Shown here in pieces: positions 1 through 5,703 of a DNA stretch of 8,374 nucleotides. Location: NCBI GenBank assembly GCA_025451715.1, contig JANWJY010000020.1, positions 1-8,374 of the forward strand, given 5' to 3'. Position 1 is the stretch's first letter. Every line of letters begins with the position of its first letter. This stretch comes from Fimbriimonadaceae bacterium (GTDB lineage: Bacteria > Armatimonadota > Fimbriimonadia > Fimbriimonadales > Fimbriimonadaceae). Both the position numbers and the translations under genes were made by a program. Under the pieces are notes generated by a model that was given only the letters and a program-made list of their open reading frames with translations, was not told the DNA's origin and searched no databases.

Positions 1-23
1 GCGCCCTTTTTGTTCTCTCGTGC

Positions 24-299
24 CTAACCCTCGGCTGTCGAGGGCTCTATAACGGCCGAAACGCGGGCGACCGAATCGGCAGGGAACCCGCCTTTCTGCG
101 CGTGTTGCCTGACAAGGTCCTCGTTCGCCGCATAGTAGACGCAATAGATCTTGTCGTCTGTCACGTAGCTGTGGATCCACTGGATCGCAGGGCCCATCTC
201 AGCGAGGACGCTGCACGACTTCTGAGAGACGCCGACGAGGTCGGACTTCGAAAGCTTGCCGGCTCCGGGAATGTTTCGTTCGATGACGTATTTAGGCAT
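24..299 (-). CDS. DUF4242 / SCO4226-like small protein
   Basis: This 91-residue protein matches the DUF4242 family, whose Streptomyces member SCO4226 is described as a nickel-binding ferredoxin-like protein. The family core is clear: MPKYVIERNIPGAG at the start, WIHSYVTDDKIYCVYYA at about residues 41-57, and the HAQKGGFPAD stretch at about 66-75. His43 and Cys53 are possible metal ligands, but that is inference. There is no signal peptide, so it is probably cytoplasmic. I place the start at the ATG at 299 because a GGAG (complement of 307-310) sits 7 bases upstream and family members begin here. A GTG at 347 would add 16 residues with no family similarity and no ribosome site. It lies 51 bases downstream of the YjbR-like gene on the same strand, so the two are probably one transcript. 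The cellular role is unknown; family assignment is firm. Confidence 0.85.
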   Translation of the reverse strand: MPKYVIERNIPGAGKLSKSDLVGVSQKSCSVLAEMGPAIQWIHSYVTDDKIYCVYYAANEDLVRQHAQKGGFPADSVARVSAVIEPSTAEG

Positions 300-350
300 T
301 GGTTTGCTCCATTGAGCTGTCAGTCGCTTACTGGGGCGATCCGTCACAAG

Positions 351-680
351 CTACTTTGCCTTTCGCCGCTTCGCAGGCTTCGGCGCGTCCTCCCACGAGG
401 CGAAGACGACCTCCTTTGCCAGCTTCTTGCTAAGCTTGTTCAGCCGGACCAAGAACCCTGGCCAGCCGTCGTAGTGGGGGGTCGTGTAGAACACTTCAGG
501 GTGCCGTTCTAGGAGCCGGTCGTGTGTGCCCCAGTCGAGCTTGAGGGCGAGCGTCTCGCCGTCCTTCTTCGGGGCGAACATGAACCGCCCCGACCGCTTG
601 ACCGCTGGATCGCCGTACATCAGTGCCTCCTCAGTTTCCGGCATCGCAAGGGCGATTGCAACCAGTTCGTCGTATTCCAC
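351..680 (-). CDS. MmcQ/YjbR-like family protein
   Basis: This is a 109-residue protein of the MmcQ/YjbR family, small cytoplasmic alpha/beta proteins with a CyaY-like fold and possible DNA binding; no reaction is established. The pattern is typical: YDELVAIALAMPETEE at residues 3-18, YGDPAVKRSGRFMF at about 22-35, GETLALKLDW at 41-50, and the hallmark PEVFYTTPHYDGWP at 61-74. The C-terminus is a lysine/arginine-rich tail (KPAKRRKAK), longer and more basic than usual. The open frame runs upstream to 1130, but that part is antisense to the CHRD gene and has no family similarity. I chose the GTG at 680 because it places the family N-terminus correctly. No good Shine-Dalgarno precedes it, and an ATG at 644 would remove conserved residues. 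It is the first gene of a two-gene minus-strand unit and is divergent from the CHRD gene. Confidence 0.8.
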   Translation of the reverse strand: MEYDELVAIALAMPETEEALMYGDPAVKRSGRFMFAPKKDGETLALKLDWGTHDRLLERHPEVFYTTPHYDGWPGFLVRLNKLSKKLAKEVVFASWEDAPKPAKRRKAK

Positions 681-710
681 TGGGTGTCGAGTGTGGCACG
701 TAACCGCTTT

Positions 711-728
711 CCCAGTATTAGTACTGGG
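711..728. promoter_or_regulatory. perfect inverted repeat, candidate operator
   Basis: CCCAGTA (711-717) and TACTGGG (722-728) are perfect 7-base arms around TTAG. The repeat lies in the 124-base gap between the divergent YjbR-like gene (start 680) and the CHRD gene (start 805). On the minus strand its centre reads TACTAATACT, which contains a -10-like stretch for the YjbR unit, so a bound protein could block that promoter. Geometry and position suggest an operator. A short hairpin in an RNA is the alternative. No regulator family is identifiable. Confidence 0.4.
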
Positions 729-804
729 GACAACAGCGAACTCATTTCGCAGGAATGAATTACGGCTGTTAGCGGCGAAACGTCCGCGTGGAGATGGATT
801 TAGA

Positions 805-1392
805 ATGAAGCCTGTTTTGAAGTTTACGTTGGTATGTGCGGCGTTAACGGTCGCGTCAATTGGCCAATCCCAGATTTTCGTGTTCACCGCTAACCTCGAC
901 GGAGCCTCCGAGGCACCACCAAACTTTTCGCCGGGTACGGGCACTACGACCGTCACGATGAACACCACATTGACCACGATGCGGGTGCAGGTGCAGTTCC
1001 AGAACCTGGTCGGGACTACGACGGCGTCGCACATCCACGCGCCGACCGCGACCCCGTTCACAGGAACTGCCGGCGTGGCGACCGAGCTCCCGTCGTTCAC
1101 TGGTTTTCCGCTGGGTGTCACAAGCGGCACGTACGATCACACGTTTGACATGACGCTTGTGGGCAACTGGAACGCGACGTTCCTTGCGAACAACGGAGGA
1201 ACACCTGGAGCGGCGTTTACCGCGTTCCTCGGATACATGAACCAAGGGCGCACATACTTGAACATCCACTCAACCGAGTACACCGGCGGTGAGATCCGTG
1301 GGTTCCTCGAACCGGTACCCGAGCCGGCTTCGATCATCGCCCTTGGTCTCGGTGCTGCGGCGCTGTTGCGCCGACGAAAGAAGTCAGCCTAA
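805..1392 (+). CDS. exported CHRD-domain protein with PEP-CTERM sorting signal
   Basis: This 195-residue exported protein has three parts. A Sec signal peptide occupies about residues 1-22 (MKPVLKF, a hydrophobic run, then a likely cut near GQS-Q). A CHRD domain spans about 25-169, with the family landmarks ASHIHAP (74-80), GTAGVA (87-92) and YLNIHSTEYTGGEIRG (151-166). A PEP-CTERM tail follows: VPEPAS at 171-176, a hydrophobic segment to about 188, then RRRKK. PEP-CTERM tails are recognised by an exosortase, which cleaves and sorts the protein to the surface; no exosortase gene is in this window. CHRD domains are beta-rich and of uncertain function in bacteria. The ATG at 805 is chosen because the signal peptide begins there; a GGAG at 790-793 is 11 bases upstream, a rather long spacing. 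The frame is open further upstream but lacks coding character. It is a single-gene unit closed by a strong hairpin. Confidence 0.9.
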   Translation: MKPVLKFTLVCAALTVASIGQSQIFVFTANLDGASEAPPNFSPGTGTTTVTMNTTLTTMRVQVQFQNLVGTTTASHIHAPTATPFTGTAGVATELPSFTGFPLGVTSGTYDHTFDMTLVGNWNATFLANNGGTPGAAFTAFLGYMNQGRTYLNIHSTEYTGGEIRGFLEPVPEPASIIALGLGAAALLRRRKKSA

Positions 1393-1407
1393 GCGAGCAG
1401 GCAGACA

Positions 1408-1452
1408 AACAGCAAAGCGCGGGGTCACGTAGCGACCTGGCGCTTTGTTGTT
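1408..1452 (+). terminator. long terminator hairpin after the CHRD gene
   Basis: Bases 1408-1420 (AACAGCAAAGCGC) pair with 1440-1452 (GCGCTTTGTTGTT) over 13 base pairs with one G-T wobble. The stem continues after one mismatch through 1422-1426 with 1434-1438, leaving a 7-base loop. It starts 15 bases after the TAA. The outer T-rich arm can act as the U-tract, as in an intrinsic terminator. Confidence 0.75.
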
Positions 1453-1585
1453 CGACCGTGTGTCACCGAGCTCTCGACGTTTCGCGTACCAGGTTTTTCG
1501 TTATAGAAAGGGACCTTTTCCTCTAATTCGTCTCGCCCTGAGTGAGTCAAAACGGGCCTGGTGTCGAAAGGAGTAGGTGTGTCCT

Positions 1586-2251
1586 ATGAAAAAGCACTCA
1601 GTCATCACCCTTGCCCTTCTTGCTACTGCCTTCCTATTCGGTGGGTGTCAGCCCGCAGGGGAGACGGACGTAACTGTAACGAGGCCGCAGCAGATGTCGG
1701 CGAACGGTATCTCAGCCGAGGAACTCTGGCTCCGGCTCGCGATGCGCGACCTATGGGCCGACCATGTCTGGCTCACACGCGACTACATCAACAGCGCGGC
1801 CACCGACCATCCCGACAAGGAGACAGTCGCGGAGCGGTTGCTTAAGAACCAGGACGAGATCGGTAGCGCGGTCAAGCCGTACTTCGGCGACGAGGCCGGA
1901 GACAAGCTCACCGCCTTGCTGCGAGAGCACATTTTGATCGCGACGGAGGTCGTGGCCTTCGCCAAGGTGGGCAACGATGCCGGGCTCAAGACCGCGAACG
2001 CGAAGTGGTCCGCCAATGCGAACGAGATCGCAGACTTCCTCAATGGAGCGAACCCTGATCACTGGCATAAGGATGAGATGCGCGCTATGATGCAGGAGCA
2101 TCTGAAACTGACGACTGACGAAGCCGTCGCACGCCTGAAGAGCGACTGGAAGGGAAACATCCAGGCGTTTGACAAGGCGCTCGACCAGGCGATGGCGATG
2201 GCTGACATGTTGAGCGACGGCCTGGTCGCTAAGTTCCCTGAGAAGTTCTAG
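1586..2251 (+). CDS. all-helical lipoprotein of unknown function
   Basis: This is a 221-residue predicted lipoprotein. MKKHSVITLALLATAF is a lipoprotein signal and Cys21 in LFGGC is the likely lipidated residue, with Phe rather than Leu at -3. The mature part looks fully helical. It resembles, from memory, a family in Bacillus and Paenibacillus often mislabelled glycosyltransferase or acetylglutamate kinase. Shared features are LWADHVWLTRDYI (56-68), LLKNQDEIGSAVKPYFGDEAG (85-105), LLREHILIA (111-119), the NANEIADFL region (145-152) and MADMLSDGL near the end. Recurrent acidic and His residues (D59/H60, E114/H115, E171/H172) in separate helices suggest a metal-binding or sensor-like helical bundle, which is inference. 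The ATG at 1586 opens the signal peptide; AGGTG at 1575-1579 or AAAGGAG at 1567-1573 can serve as ribosome site. The GTG at 1577 is too close to the latter. It sits alone between two hairpins. Confidence 0.8.
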   Translation: MKKHSVITLALLATAFLFGGCQPAGETDVTVTRPQQMSANGISAEELWLRLAMRDLWADHVWLTRDYINSAATDHPDKETVAERLLKNQDEIGSAVKPYFGDEAGDKLTALLREHILIATEVVAFAKVGNDAGLKTANAKWSANANEIADFLNGANPDHWHKDEMRAMMQEHLKLTTDEAVARLKSDWKGNIQAFDKALDQAMAMADMLSDGLVAKFPEKF

Positions 2252-2261
2252 CAGCTAGTTC

Positions 2262-2302
2262 GCTTCGCCCCTCTTCTCGCTTCAATGCAGGAGGGGCGAG
2301 GC
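2262..2302 (+). terminator. hairpin after the lipoprotein gene
   Basis: Bases 2262-2273 pair with 2291-2302 over 12 positions with one wobble. The perfect 9-base core is TCGCCCCTC / GAGGGGCGA. The loop is 17 bases and no T-run follows, so it may need Rho or may act as an RNA-stabilising end. It begins 11 bases after the TAG. Confidence 0.5.
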
Positions 2303-2358
2303 TGTGTCTAACGCGTTGCGGAACAGACAAACAAGTCTGGAATTGCGCTTGGATTCCG

Positions 2359-2364
2359 TATACT
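2359..2364 (+). promoter_or_regulatory. -10 element TATACT before the Asp-box gene
   Basis: TATACT differs from TATAAT at one position and ends 10 bases before the ATG at 2375. A start of transcription 7-9 bases downstream would leave an untranslated leader of only 2-4 bases. There is no Shine-Dalgarno between it and the ATG. No convincing -35 hexamer is visible. Confidence 0.45.
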
Positions 2365-2374
2365 GTCTCGCACA

Positions 2375-4234
2375 ATGGCCTTTGCCGAACTTCTCGGGAT
2401 CTGCCTTGCCGCCGGGCTCGGGCAAGGACTGTCGGTGGACGCGAACCAGACGCGGGGTCTCGGCGGTCAAACCCCGCACGAGACTTACGGCGATCCGTAC
2501 ATGGGCTCGCTGTCCGCCACTAAGTTGCCAGGAAGAATCGTACGGCGAGGCGGATTCACAAGCGTGCAAGTTAACGTGGACGAGTTCGGGGGCAACATCG
2601 TCGGTGATGCGGCCAATGAGCCGTCTATCGCCGTCAGCTCCCTAGATCCGAACGTCATCGTGATCGGCTGGCGGCAGTTCGACAACATCGCGTCCAACTT
2701 CCGTCAGGCCGGAGTAGGCTACAGCCACGATTCGGGCGCGTCTTGGACCTTTCCCGGTGTCCTCGACCCAGGAATCTTTCGCAGCGACCCTGTGCTCGGT
2801 TCGGACGCCTTGGGCAACATCTACTACAACAGCCTCAGGGTCGTCGGCGACGACTACAAGTGCGACACCTACGTCTCAAGCGATGGAGGCGTCACCTGGT
2901 CCGTTCCGCACTTCAGCCTCGGTGGAGACAAGGCTTGGTTCACGATCGACACGACGGGCGGCATCGGTCAAGGCCACGTCTATCAGGCTTGGAGCACAGC
3001 GGGGACCAGCTACTTTCCAAATCAGTTCTCTCGCTCGACGAACGGCGGAGTCAACTGGATGAACCCGGTCGAGATACCGCCGCAGAGGCAGACCTGGGGG
3101 ACTTTGGCCGTGGACCCGAACGGTGACCTGTACGTCTCGGGCCAGCGGAACGGCGCCATCTACGTTTCAAAGTCGACCAATGCGAAGTTCCAGGCGTCGA
3201 CGCCGACCTTCGACTTCACTGTCGGTGTGCCACTCGGTGGTTCTTTCGTGTCCAACTCAGGCCCGAACCCAGGAGGGCTCGTCGGGCAGGTGTGGGTCGC
3301 GGCGGACAATTCGAACACCGCGACTCGGGGCAACGTCTACGTGCTGTCGTCCATGAACCCCCCAGGGAGCGACCCGCTCGACGTCTATTTCGCGCGCAGT
3401 CAGGACGGTGGCGCGACGTGGAGCGCGCCGGTCCGTGTCAACGATGATGCGCAGGTGGCGAACGCATGGCAATGGTTTGGCACGATGTCGGTCGCGCAAA
3501 ACGGTCGGATCGACGCCGTTTGGAACGACACGCGCAGCACGCTGCAGACGACGCAGTGCCAGACCTATTACTCGTACTCGCTCGACGGCGGGCGCACGTG
3601 GTCCAAGAACGTTGCAATGACGCCTGTCTGGAACAGCGTCATCGGTTGGCCGAACCAGAACAAGATCGGCGACTACTACCATTTGGTCTCCGACAACTCC
3701 GGCTCCGGACTTGCGTACTCCGCGACGTTCAACGGCGAACAGGACGTTTACTACCTACGGATCGAGCCCGAGCCGCCGATCCTGCCGCAGTCGTACTTCC
3801 TCCCACGCGGCACATTGATTTCTGGCGTCCTGGCGGACCTCTTCTCGAGCGACGACAGTCAGTTGGTGGTGCAATTGGCTTCTGTGCCCACGGCCGCGGA
3901 AGCCCCGGTGCAAGTGGTGGTCGAGGGAACGGCGACCACGGGCTTACCGCTTGAGCTCGGATTCTTGCTCGAGGCGCACGTGTCTTCCCCGAACATCTCG
4001 CAGAAGATCGAGCTGTTCAATTACGTCACTGGGGTATGGCAACTGGTGGACACGCGCACAGCGACAGCTGGAGATTCGACCACACACGTGCACGTCACCA
4101 CCAACCCTGGGCGGTTCATCAGGACCTCGGACCTGCGCGTGGCGGCGCGGATCAGTTACAAGGCGCTCGGCCCGGTCCCGATATTCATCTGGACTGCATC
4201 GCTCGACCGCGCGCACTGGACGATCCAGCTCTAA
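2375..4234 (+). CDS. exported Asp-box (BNR-repeat) sialidase-like beta-propeller protein
   Basis: This 619-residue protein carries five Asp-boxes typical of sialidase-like propellers: SHDSGASW (117-124), SSDGGVTW (168-175), STNGGVNW (221-228), SQDGGATW (342-349) and SLDGGRTW (402-409). They span a propeller from about residue 80 to 465. I do not recognise the FRIP motif or an arginine triad of true sialidases, so substrate and activity are open; binding of glycans or proteins is equally possible. Residues 470-619 form a separate beta-rich C-terminal domain (SGVLADLFSSDDSQLVV, EAPVQVVVEG, RVAARISYKALGP near its end) that I cannot name. The N-terminus MAFAELLGICLAAGLGQG is hydrophobic but lacks a positive charge, so it is an imperfect signal peptide; export is likely but not certain. 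The ATG at 2375 is the only standard start after the in-frame stop at 2309-2311. It is a single-gene unit, convergent with the next gene. Confidence 0.85.
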   Translation: MAFAELLGICLAAGLGQGLSVDANQTRGLGGQTPHETYGDPYMGSLSATKLPGRIVRRGGFTSVQVNVDEFGGNIVGDAANEPSIAVSSLDPNVIVIGWRQFDNIASNFRQAGVGYSHDSGASWTFPGVLDPGIFRSDPVLGSDALGNIYYNSLRVVGDDYKCDTYVSSDGGVTWSVPHFSLGGDKAWFTIDTTGGIGQGHVYQAWSTAGTSYFPNQFSRSTNGGVNWMNPVEIPPQRQTWGTLAVDPNGDLYVSGQRNGAIYVSKSTNAKFQASTPTFDFTVGVPLGGSFVSNSGPNPGGLVGQVWVAADNSNTATRGNVYVLSSMNPPGSDPLDVYFARSQDGGATWSAPVRVNDDAQVANAWQWFGTMSVAQNGRIDAVWNDTRSTLQTTQCQTYYSYSLDGGRTWSKNVAMTPVWNSVIGWPNQNKIGDYYHLVSDNSGSGLAYSATFNGEQDVYYLRIEPEPPILPQSYFLPRGTLISGVLADLFSSDDSQLVVQLASVPTAAEAPVQVVVEGTATTGLPLELGFLLEAHVSSPNISQKIELFNYVTGVWQLVDTRTATAGDSTTHVHVTTNPGRFIRTSDLRVAARISYKALGPVPIFIWTASLDRAHWTIQL

Positions 4235-4304
4235 CGATGCGCTTGCGAAAGATCCTTCCCACAGGTGGTGAGGGGCGCGGATGGGGAAGTGCGAAACGCT
4301 TGCC

Positions 4305-4820
4305 TCAACCCACGCGTATCAGCTTCTTCTGCAATGAGAAGTATTCGAACCACGTCGCGGCGGAACCGTACTTGCATTGCTCGGCCAGTTCCTTCCCTCG
4401 TTCGGTCGAGCCAGCCGGCACCAGCCAGAGAACTTCACCCTTCTTGACGAAGAAGTAGCGGTCGTATGGTTCGCCGCAGTACTTCTCGACGGCCTTGTTG
4501 AGCAAGACGACTCCGTCCTTAAGGGTCGCTGTCCTTTTCAGAGTCCACATTCCGAGGCAGCCTCCAGTGCGGAAGGTGACGGGGAACACACCTGCGTCGG
4601 GCCCGCCAAAGGAAACGGTGGTGCCTTCAAAGCCTCCACCGACGTGCCACTCGCCGACGAGGCTCTGAGCGTCGGACTGAGGTACCCCTGTAGGGCAGTG
4701 GTAGGTCGCGGCCGGCTTCCATCCGGCGAGCCTCTTCTCCATGTAGCTCGACTGGTCAAACCCACCCATGTCTTGGATCTGAGTGGTCTGGAGGGCCAGG
4801 AGGAGAAGCACGCCGGTCAT
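4305..4820 (-). CDS. small exported protein with four cysteines, unknown
   Basis: This 171-residue protein starts with a short hydrophobic run (MTGVLLLLALQ) that probably acts as a signal peptide despite lacking a basic residue. The rest looks beta-rich, with a motif-like core LVGEWHVGGGFEG (54-66), CLGMWTLKRTATLKDGVVLLN (88-108) and YDRYFFVKKGEVLWLVPA (119-136). Four cysteines (42, 88, 115, 149) could form two disulfides in an oxidising compartment. I do not recognise a named family; the GxW and repeated strands vaguely recall lipocalin-like folds, which is speculation. The ATG at 4820 is supported by a perfect TATAAT 6 bases upstream and no Shine-Dalgarno, consistent with a leaderless message. 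It is convergent with the Asp-box gene, 70 bases apart, with no clear terminator in that gap, and lies 69 bases downstream of the AlkD-like gene on the same strand with its own promoter. Confidence 0.75.
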   Translation of the reverse strand: MTGVLLLLALQTTQIQDMGGFDQSSYMEKRLAGWKPAATYHCPTGVPQSDAQSLVGEWHVGGGFEGTTVSFGGPDAGVFPVTFRTGGCLGMWTLKRTATLKDGVVLLNKAVEKYCGEPYDRYFFVKKGEVLWLVPAGSTERGKELAEQCKYGSAATWFEYFSLQKKLIRVG

Positions 4821-4826
4821 GGGTCA

Positions 4827-4832
4827 ATTATA
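4827..4832 (-). promoter_or_regulatory. consensus -10 TATAAT abutting the start at 4820
   Basis: The minus strand reads TATAAT, TGACCC, ATG, so the hexamer ends exactly 6 bases before the start codon. Transcription would begin at or within a base or two of the ATG. No purine-rich ribosome site is present. A -35 is not obvious: TTAGCG at 19 bases spacing is weak. Confidence 0.6.
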
Positions 4833-4889
4833 GGGCAATTCGTCGCTCGCACGCTAAAAGAACCCGAGGTACCCCTAGCACCAGCACTC

Positions 4890-5555
4890 TTACTTCTGCC
4901 GGCTCACCATCTCGGCGATCCAAGTCGGTACGTAGGGCGAGGTGCAGCCCTTCGAACACGGATAGTCGCGGTACGCGCCAACCTTCTCGCCGATGGCGAC
5001 CACGCGCTTGCGGTGCGCGGGGTGGTTCATGCCGATCTCGCCAAGGCAAAAGTTCATCGTCCACTTCGTCAGTTCCGGTGCCTTGCCCATCTCCCTTTCG
5101 ATCCGGTCCAGCAACACAGACAGGTCGAGGCCAGCAGGATCTTTGATCACGCGCTCGGTCGTTAGGCTCCATCCCGCGCGTGCGGCCGAAGCGTGTTTGT
5201 CCTTCATCCACTTTACGCGCAGTGCCTCCTTCTCCGGGTGTTGCTTGACTACGTAGGAGTTCAGCCAGTCGGCCAGCCATGCATAGTCGACATCGCGCAC
5301 CATCGCGTCCAGCTCCTTTGCCGAGAGCTCCTTTGGCTTGCAGACAAGCGTCGCAAGCAACCGCGCCTCCAAGTTCCCCGTCTTCCATAGCTCCATGGCC
5401 AGCGCGTGGTCCGACTTGACCTTCTTCGCGACGTTGCGTACGTCGCCCATCTTGCAGCCGAACACGTCCTTCCCGGCGCCGTTCTTTGCGTAGTATTGGC
5501 GCATCTGCTCGGTGCCGAGCGCTTTGAGCTCAGCCATCGCCTGTTTCAGGGTCAT
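4890..5555 (-). CDS. DNA alkylation repair (AlkD-like HEAT-repeat) protein
   Basis: This 221-residue protein belongs to the DNA alkylation repair family PF08713, helical HEAT-like repeat proteins whose founders AlkC and AlkD are glycosylases for 3- and 7-alkylated purines. Landmarks are MTLKQAMAELKALGTEQMRQ at 1-20, KMGDVRNVAKKVKSDHALAM at 35-54, LWKTGNLEARLLATLV at 56-71, AGWSLTTERV at 127-136 and the ending SKGCTSPYVPTWI at 201-213. Length matches the family. In Bacillus cereus AlkD, Trp109, Asp113 and Trp187 frame the lesion. Here W93 and D96 sit in a comparable central helix but are spaced three apart, not four, so glycosylase activity is not assured; many members of this branch are uncharacterised. 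It is cytoplasmic. The ATG at 5555 is supported by family alignment and by a promoter whose -10 ends 6 bases upstream. It is divergent from the membrane-protein gene at 5704. Confidence 0.85.
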   Translation of the reverse strand: MTLKQAMAELKALGTEQMRQYYAKNGAGKDVFGCKMGDVRNVAKKVKSDHALAMELWKTGNLEARLLATLVCKPKELSAKELDAMVRDVDYAWLADWLNSYVVKQHPEKEALRVKWMKDKHASAARAGWSLTTERVIKDPAGLDLSVLLDRIEREMGKAPELTKWTMNFCLGEIGMNHPAHRKRVVAIGEKVGAYRDYPCSKGCTSPYVPTWIAEMVSRQK

Positions 5556-5561
5556 GGCGCG

Positions 5562-5591
5562 ATTTTACCGGCATCCCCGAAGAGGGGCCAA
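5562..5591 (-). promoter_or_regulatory. promoter of the AlkD-like gene
   Basis: Read on the minus strand: TTGGCC (5586-5591), an 18-base spacer, TAAAAT (5562-5567), then CGCGCC and the ATG at 5555. The -10 matches consensus at five of six positions and the -35 at four of six. The 6-base gap to the start codon predicts a leaderless message, and no Shine-Dalgarno is present. Confidence 0.55.
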
Positions 5592-5691
5592 CCCCCGAGA
5601 GACGTGCGTTTCGCCCTGCAACGCATCTCCGCTTCCCGCCGGACGGGGCCCAAATTCTGGAAGAGATTCAACCTTTGGTGCTCGAACCGCG

Positions 5692-5697
5692 TACTCT
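5692..5697 (+). promoter_or_regulatory. possible -10 (TACTCT) before the GTG at 5704
   Basis: TACTCT fits only the loose TANNNT form of a -10 element, but it ends exactly 6 bases before the GTG start, as in the two clearer cases at 4827 and 5562. No Shine-Dalgarno precedes the GTG. TTCAAC at 5667-5672 is a poor -35 at 19 bases spacing. Confidence 0.3.
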
Positions 5698-5703
5698 ATC
5701 GGC

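Noticed and set aside
28..44. CCCTCG/CGAGGG hairpin at the 3' end of the DUF4242 gene as a terminator
   Set aside because: It lies within the last codons, has only six base pairs and no T-run follows on the minus strand.
300..347. GTG start at 347 for the DUF4242 gene
   Set aside because: The 16 extra residues are unlike the family, no ribosome site precedes them, and GGAG sits correctly before the ATG at 299.
526..804. Upstream extension of the CHRD-protein frame
   Set aside because: It overlaps the YjbR-like gene in antisense, and a proper signal peptide begins at 805.
681..1130. Upstream extension of the YjbR-like frame (would give a 259-residue protein)
   Set aside because: It runs antisense through the well-supported CHRD gene and has no family similarity; the YjbR family begins at about 680.
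1506..1520. Imperfect palindrome GAAAGGGACCTTTTC upstream of the lipoprotein gene
   Set aside because: Only a five-base arm with a two-base centre pairs perfectly; too short to call an operator. Nearby TCTAAT at 1522-1527 could be a -10, but no -35 supports it.
4235..4304. Possible shared terminator between the convergent Asp-box and four-Cys genes
   Set aside because: Only CTTCCC (4255-4260) and GGGAAG (4284-4289) pair, with a 24-base loop; not convincing.
4377..5165. Plus-strand open frame of 262 codons
   Set aside because: It is antisense to two well-supported minus-strand genes, crosses their promoter gap, and its translation shows no recognisable domain.
5512..5703. ATG at 5512 as start of the membrane protein
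   Set aside because: It would overlap the start of the divergent AlkD-like gene and its promoter, and adds an arginine- and proline-rich stretch without conserved character.
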